From NCBI GenBank assembly GCA_035543335.1, contig DASZZH010000023.1, positions 35,322 through 99,321 on the forward strand: a stretch of DNA of 64,000 nt, in the 5' to 3' direction. A model generated the notes under the pieces. It was not told the origin of the DNA. It worked only from the letters and a program-made list of their open reading frames with translations, and searched no databases. Positions 61,457 through 64,000 of this stretch are shown here, piece by piece. The stretch is from Burkholderiales bacterium (lineage in GTDB: Bacteria; Pseudomonadota; Gammaproteobacteria; Burkholderiales; JAHFRG01). The first letter of the stretch is position 1, and every line of letters begins with the position of its first letter. Both the position numbers and the translations under genes were made by a program.

Positions 61457-62179
61457 ATGCCGAAAAGTCTGTTTAAAACCTGCCTGCTGCTGGCGTTGTT
61501 AGTTTTTGCCGGCGCGGCAGCCGCCGACGAAGCCTCGGTGAAAAAAGCGGTGCAGGCGAAATTCCCGCAGTCCAGCGTCGAAAGCGTGACCAAGACGCCT
61601 TACCTCGGTCTTTACGAAGTGTATATCGACAGGGATATTTTCTACACCGACGAAAAGCTGAGCTACATTATTCTCGGCAACATTATCGACGGCAAAACCC
61701 TGCAGAATCTTTCCGAGGAGCGCAAAAGAAAACTCAGCGCGATCAAGTTTGACGCCCTGCCGCTCGATCTCGCCATCAAAATCGTCAAGGGCAACGGCAA
61801 GCGCAAAGTGGCAATTTTTTCCGACCCGGATTGCCCGTTCTGCCAGAGGCTGGAAAGGGACATGGTCAATGTCACCGACGTGACCATTTATACCTTCCTT
61901 TACCCGATTGAGTCGCTCCATCCGGGCGCGACGAAAAAAGCCAAGGCCATCTGGTGCTCCTCCGACCGAGTGAAAGCCTGGAATGACCTCATGCTCAATC
62001 GCGCCGGGCCCGAAGCCAACGCGAGCTGTGACAACCCGGTGGACAAGATAATCGATTTCGGGCAAAGCAAAGGCATTCGCGGAACGCCCACGCTGATTTT
62101 CGCAGACGGAAGAGTGATACCCGGCGCGATTCCGGCAGCGCAGTTGGAGCAGATATTGAATGGTACGGATTCGAACTAG
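61457..62179 (+). CDS. dsbC: Thiol:disulfide interchange protein DsbC
   Basis: DsbC is the periplasmic disulfide isomerase. The 240-residue precursor has a signal peptide (about 1-24), a dimerisation domain and a thioredoxin domain with CPFC (Cys126-Cys129) and cis-Pro in GTPTLIF. A second Cys pair (WCSSD..SCDN) is also typical. AGGGGA lies four to eight bases before the ATG at 61457. Confidence 0.94.
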   Translation: MPKSLFKTCLLLALLVFAGAAAADEASVKKAVQAKFPQSSVESVTKTPYLGLYEVYIDRDIFYTDEKLSYIILGNIIDGKTLQNLSEERKRKLSAIKFDALPLDLAIKIVKGNGKRKVAIFSDPDCPFCQRLERDMVNVTDVTIYTFLYPIESLHPGATKKAKAIWCSSDRVKAWNDLMLNRAGPEANASCDNPVDKIIDFGQSKGIRGTPTLIFADGRVIPGAIPAAQLEQILNGTDSN

Positions 62180-62193
62180 GGAGAAGAGAGAGA

Positions 62194-63378
62194 TTACTTG
62201 AGTTGTGACGCCAAGTTGGGCGGCAACTCGTAGCCATTGGGCAGCAGCACCCACATCTTGCCGCTTTGTTTCATCTTGCCGGCCTGGCTGCCGGCTTCCT
62301 CGCCAGAACCCCAGAAGAAATCCGCGCGCACCCCGCCCTTGATCGCCCCACCCGTGTCCTGCGCCAGCGTCAGCCGGTTTAACGGCGTGCTGGTGTTCGG
62401 CCAGGTGGTGGAAAGATAAACTGGCGCGCCCTGCGGAATCGTGCGCGGGTCAATGGCAAGGCTGCGCCCGGCGGTAAGCGGCACGCCCAATGCGCCAATC
62501 GGCCCGGGCAGACCAGCGGGCAATTCACGGAAGAATACATAACTGGGGTTGTTGTTTAAAAGCGCTGCCAGTTTCTGCGGGTTCTTGGCGCCCCAGGTCT
62601 TGATGCCCTGTATCGAGGCTTGTTCCAGCGGAAGTTCCCCGCGCTCAACCAGCAGTCTGCCGATGGATTTATAAGGATGTCCGTTTTGCTCGGCATAGCC
62701 GATGCGTATGGTTTCGCCGGTATCAAGCTGTACCTCTCCCGAGCCTTGGATTTGCAGGAAGAAAAGCTCCACCGCATCGTCCGCCCACAGCAGTTCGCGC
62801 CCTTTCAGCACAAGCCCGCCACGCTCGATTTCGGCGCGGCTGTAATACGGGACAACTTTTTTGCCGACTACGCGTCCGCGCAGCCGGAAATTTTTAAGCT
62901 CCGGATAAACCTCGCCCATGTCCACCACCAGCAAATCATCCGGCACGCCGTAAACCGGATAGCGGTAGCGCTCCGACGGTGTGTGGCTGCCGTGTATCAG
63001 CGGCTCGTAATAGCCGGTAACCAATCCTTCATCGCTGCCGTCGGCGTTCAACACCTGGTAGGACGTGAAATTCAGTTCGAAAAAAAGGCGCAGGGCCTGG
63101 TTGTTTTTATGCTCGAAAAACTCCGCGGTCAGACATACGGGCTGCCAGGTGGGCTGGTTCTTGAGCGCGTTGCAGCTTTGCAGAAAGGCATCCCACGCCT
63201 GCACAATATCGTCGTCAGCCCAGTTCGGCAGCGCATCCCAGGTGCTCGCCTTGAGTACAGGCACGGGCTTGGGCGGCGTTACAATCGGCGGGATGATGGT
63301 GGGGGGTTTTTCCAGCGTGGTGCACGCCGCCAGAAACAATCCGGCGGCGAGCAGAAAATAGCGCATTTGGCGTTGCAT
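62194..63378 (-). CDS. mltA: Membrane-bound lytic murein transglycosylase A
   Basis: MltA cleaves peptidoglycan glycan strands to 1,6-anhydro-muropeptides at the outer membrane. The 394-residue lipoprotein has a lipobox LAAC (Cys19), the MltA barrel with TGYYEPLIHGS, and the 3D domain near the C-terminus with SLAIDPRTIPQGAPVYL and QDTGGAIKG..RADFFWGSG. The latter holds the catalytic Asp. It converges with dsbC. Confidence 0.95.
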   Translation of the reverse strand: MQRQMRYFLLAAGLFLAACTTLEKPPTIIPPIVTPPKPVPVLKASTWDALPNWADDDIVQAWDAFLQSCNALKNQPTWQPVCLTAEFFEHKNNQALRLFFELNFTSYQVLNADGSDEGLVTGYYEPLIHGSHTPSERYRYPVYGVPDDLLVVDMGEVYPELKNFRLRGRVVGKKVVPYYSRAEIERGGLVLKGRELLWADDAVELFFLQIQGSGEVQLDTGETIRIGYAEQNGHPYKSIGRLLVERGELPLEQASIQGIKTWGAKNPQKLAALLNNNPSYVFFRELPAGLPGPIGALGVPLTAGRSLAIDPRTIPQGAPVYLSTTWPNTSTPLNRLTLAQDTGGAIKGGVRADFFWGSGEEAGSQAGKMKQSGKMWVLLPNGYELPPNLASQLK

Positions 63379-63437
63379 TGCTTTTCGTTTAAAGTAAAAC
63401 CGTTAATGAGCTGGAAACAAGTATAACAAACGACAAT

Positions 63438-63539
63438 ATGGACTGGTTGCTGTTAGAAGCGGGCGTTGCGCTATTGGTTCTGATCCTCATCGTGTGGTGG
63501 ACCTGGCCGCGCGGAGGCGGAAAAAATGACAAGCGCTGA
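63438..63539 (+). CDS. 33-residue single-span membrane protein
   Basis: ATG at 63438 opens a 33-codon frame, MDWLLLEAGVALLVLILIVW continuing WTWPRGGGKNDKR. It has one hydrophobic helix and a basic cytoplasmic tail. It is divergent from mltA with a 59-base spacer. The composition is protein-like, but the ribosome site is weak. Function unknown. Confidence 0.5.
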   Translation: MDWLLLEAGVALLVLILIVWWTWPRGGGKNDKR

Positions 63540-63626
63540 TTGTTATTCTTCGAGACGGGTTCACTGCAAAAAATTACGGATGAGCGAGTAATAAATGCGA
63601 ACGAAAAGGGTCCGCCTGAACTAACA

Positions 63627-64000
63627 GGGTGTTGAAGAACTCCACGGGGCCGCGGCGTCGGCTTTCCGGGATGGGATGCGCGAAGCGAGCCGCGTCGAAT
63701 AGCCGTTGCATATTCGCAAGGCGAGCGACAAAGCAGACCGCCCGGAAAGGCACCCCGGACTCGGTCTCGCGAAGCGTGGCGCGGGAAGGGGCGCAAAGCT
63801 GCCGCAAGAAACGCCGTTAAACGAGGCGCTCATGCTGCCGCTCCCGCACCCCAAGCTTCGCTTACCGTGTCGCGGCAGCCGCCCCATCCGGGTTTGCACG
63901 AAAAATGCCCATCTGCTGCGTGCTCGCCGGAGCGTGGAGCCTCGGCACGTGCGACCTCGAAGGCGAGCGCTGGCCCGCTCCGCTGCACAGCTTCGCAGGT
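63627..64000. repeat. GC-rich repeat element, cut by window edge
   Basis: This stretch has no supported gene. It contains a GGCTTTCCGGG/CCCGGAAAGG inverted pair (63659-63750) and, in inverted orientation, the blocks seen at 49.7-49.98 kb: GCGGGAAGGGGCG, CTGCCGCTCCCGCACC, GTGTCGCGGCAGCC, CTCGCCGGAGCGTGGAGCCT and CTGCACAGCTTCGCAGGT. It belongs to the same family as the elements at 40.4 and 49.6 kb; its right end is outside the window. Confidence 0.6.

Overview
The window is a 64 kb stretch of chromosome (roughly 57% GC by eye, densely coding) from a Gram-negative proteobacterium. Gene content and order point to Betaproteobacteria: nadD-rsfS-rlmH-maf-rng, yggS..proC-yggT beside pilT-pilU, a tRNA-DUF2782-miaB-phoH-ybeY-corC-lnt-glyQ-glyS-gmhB-plsC block, lptM-lysA, msrPQ, and a class I PHA synthase. 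The lineage below class cannot be fixed from sequence reading alone. No rRNA, CRISPR array, prophage, integrase or intact transposase gene was seen.

Layout. 0-10 kb: the start of a MerR-family regulator with its palindromic operator, phaC, then aceE-aceF (pyruvate dehydrogenase E1 and E2) running into nadD-rsfS-rlmH-maf-rng. 10-21 kb: minus-strand yggT, proC, a secreted SRPBCC protein and yggS, divergent from pilT-pilU; then minus-strand rlmL, hemJ and a VanZ/ferredoxin/hydrolase/ABC-2 exporter run. 21-34 kb: the accessory centrepiece, an aryl-polyene-type pigment cluster. Its nine tightly overlapping plus-strand genes encode an ACP, a COG4648 membrane protein, a starter-acid ligase, a hotdog-acyltransferase fusion, a LolA-like protein, an MMPL exporter, a ketosynthase, a chain-length-factor-like ketosynthase and a dehydratase; a glycosyltransferase follows. 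Facing them are a chorismatase of the XanB2/FkbO type and a flavin-dependent halogenase carrying WxWxIP. This combination predicts a hydroxybenzoate-primed, halogenated aryl polyene resembling xanthomonadin. No ketoreductase is present in the locus.

34-48 kb: polysaccharide deacetylase, DUF1259 protein, mpl, a YqiA-like esterase, an RNB-domain exoribonuclease, TonB, aroE, mtgA, mgtE and msrPQ. 47.5-49.6 kb: two very small basic-protein genes (51 and 16 codons) and lptM-lysA. 50-60 kb: the minus-strand block from a CAT-anticodon tRNA to plsC. 60-64 kb: an FAD hydroxylase of the UbiH family, dsbC, mltA and a 33-residue membrane protein.

The second notable theme is dispersed repeats. A family of GC-rich, gene-free elements with 19-23 bp terminal inverted repeats lies at 40.4-41.05 kb (one copy nested in another), 45.6-45.87 kb and 49.63-50.22 kb, with related modules at 9.9-10.1 and 63.6-64.0 kb. 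One copy supplies the last residues and stop codon of plsC. Heptad G-rich repeats supply the identical GKE-stop ends of AroE and YbeY, and a palindromic repeat lies in frame inside mpl. Paired palindromes with an ATAC/GTAT core lie downstream of pilU and mpl, and a 10-bp-periodic repeat lies upstream of hemJ.
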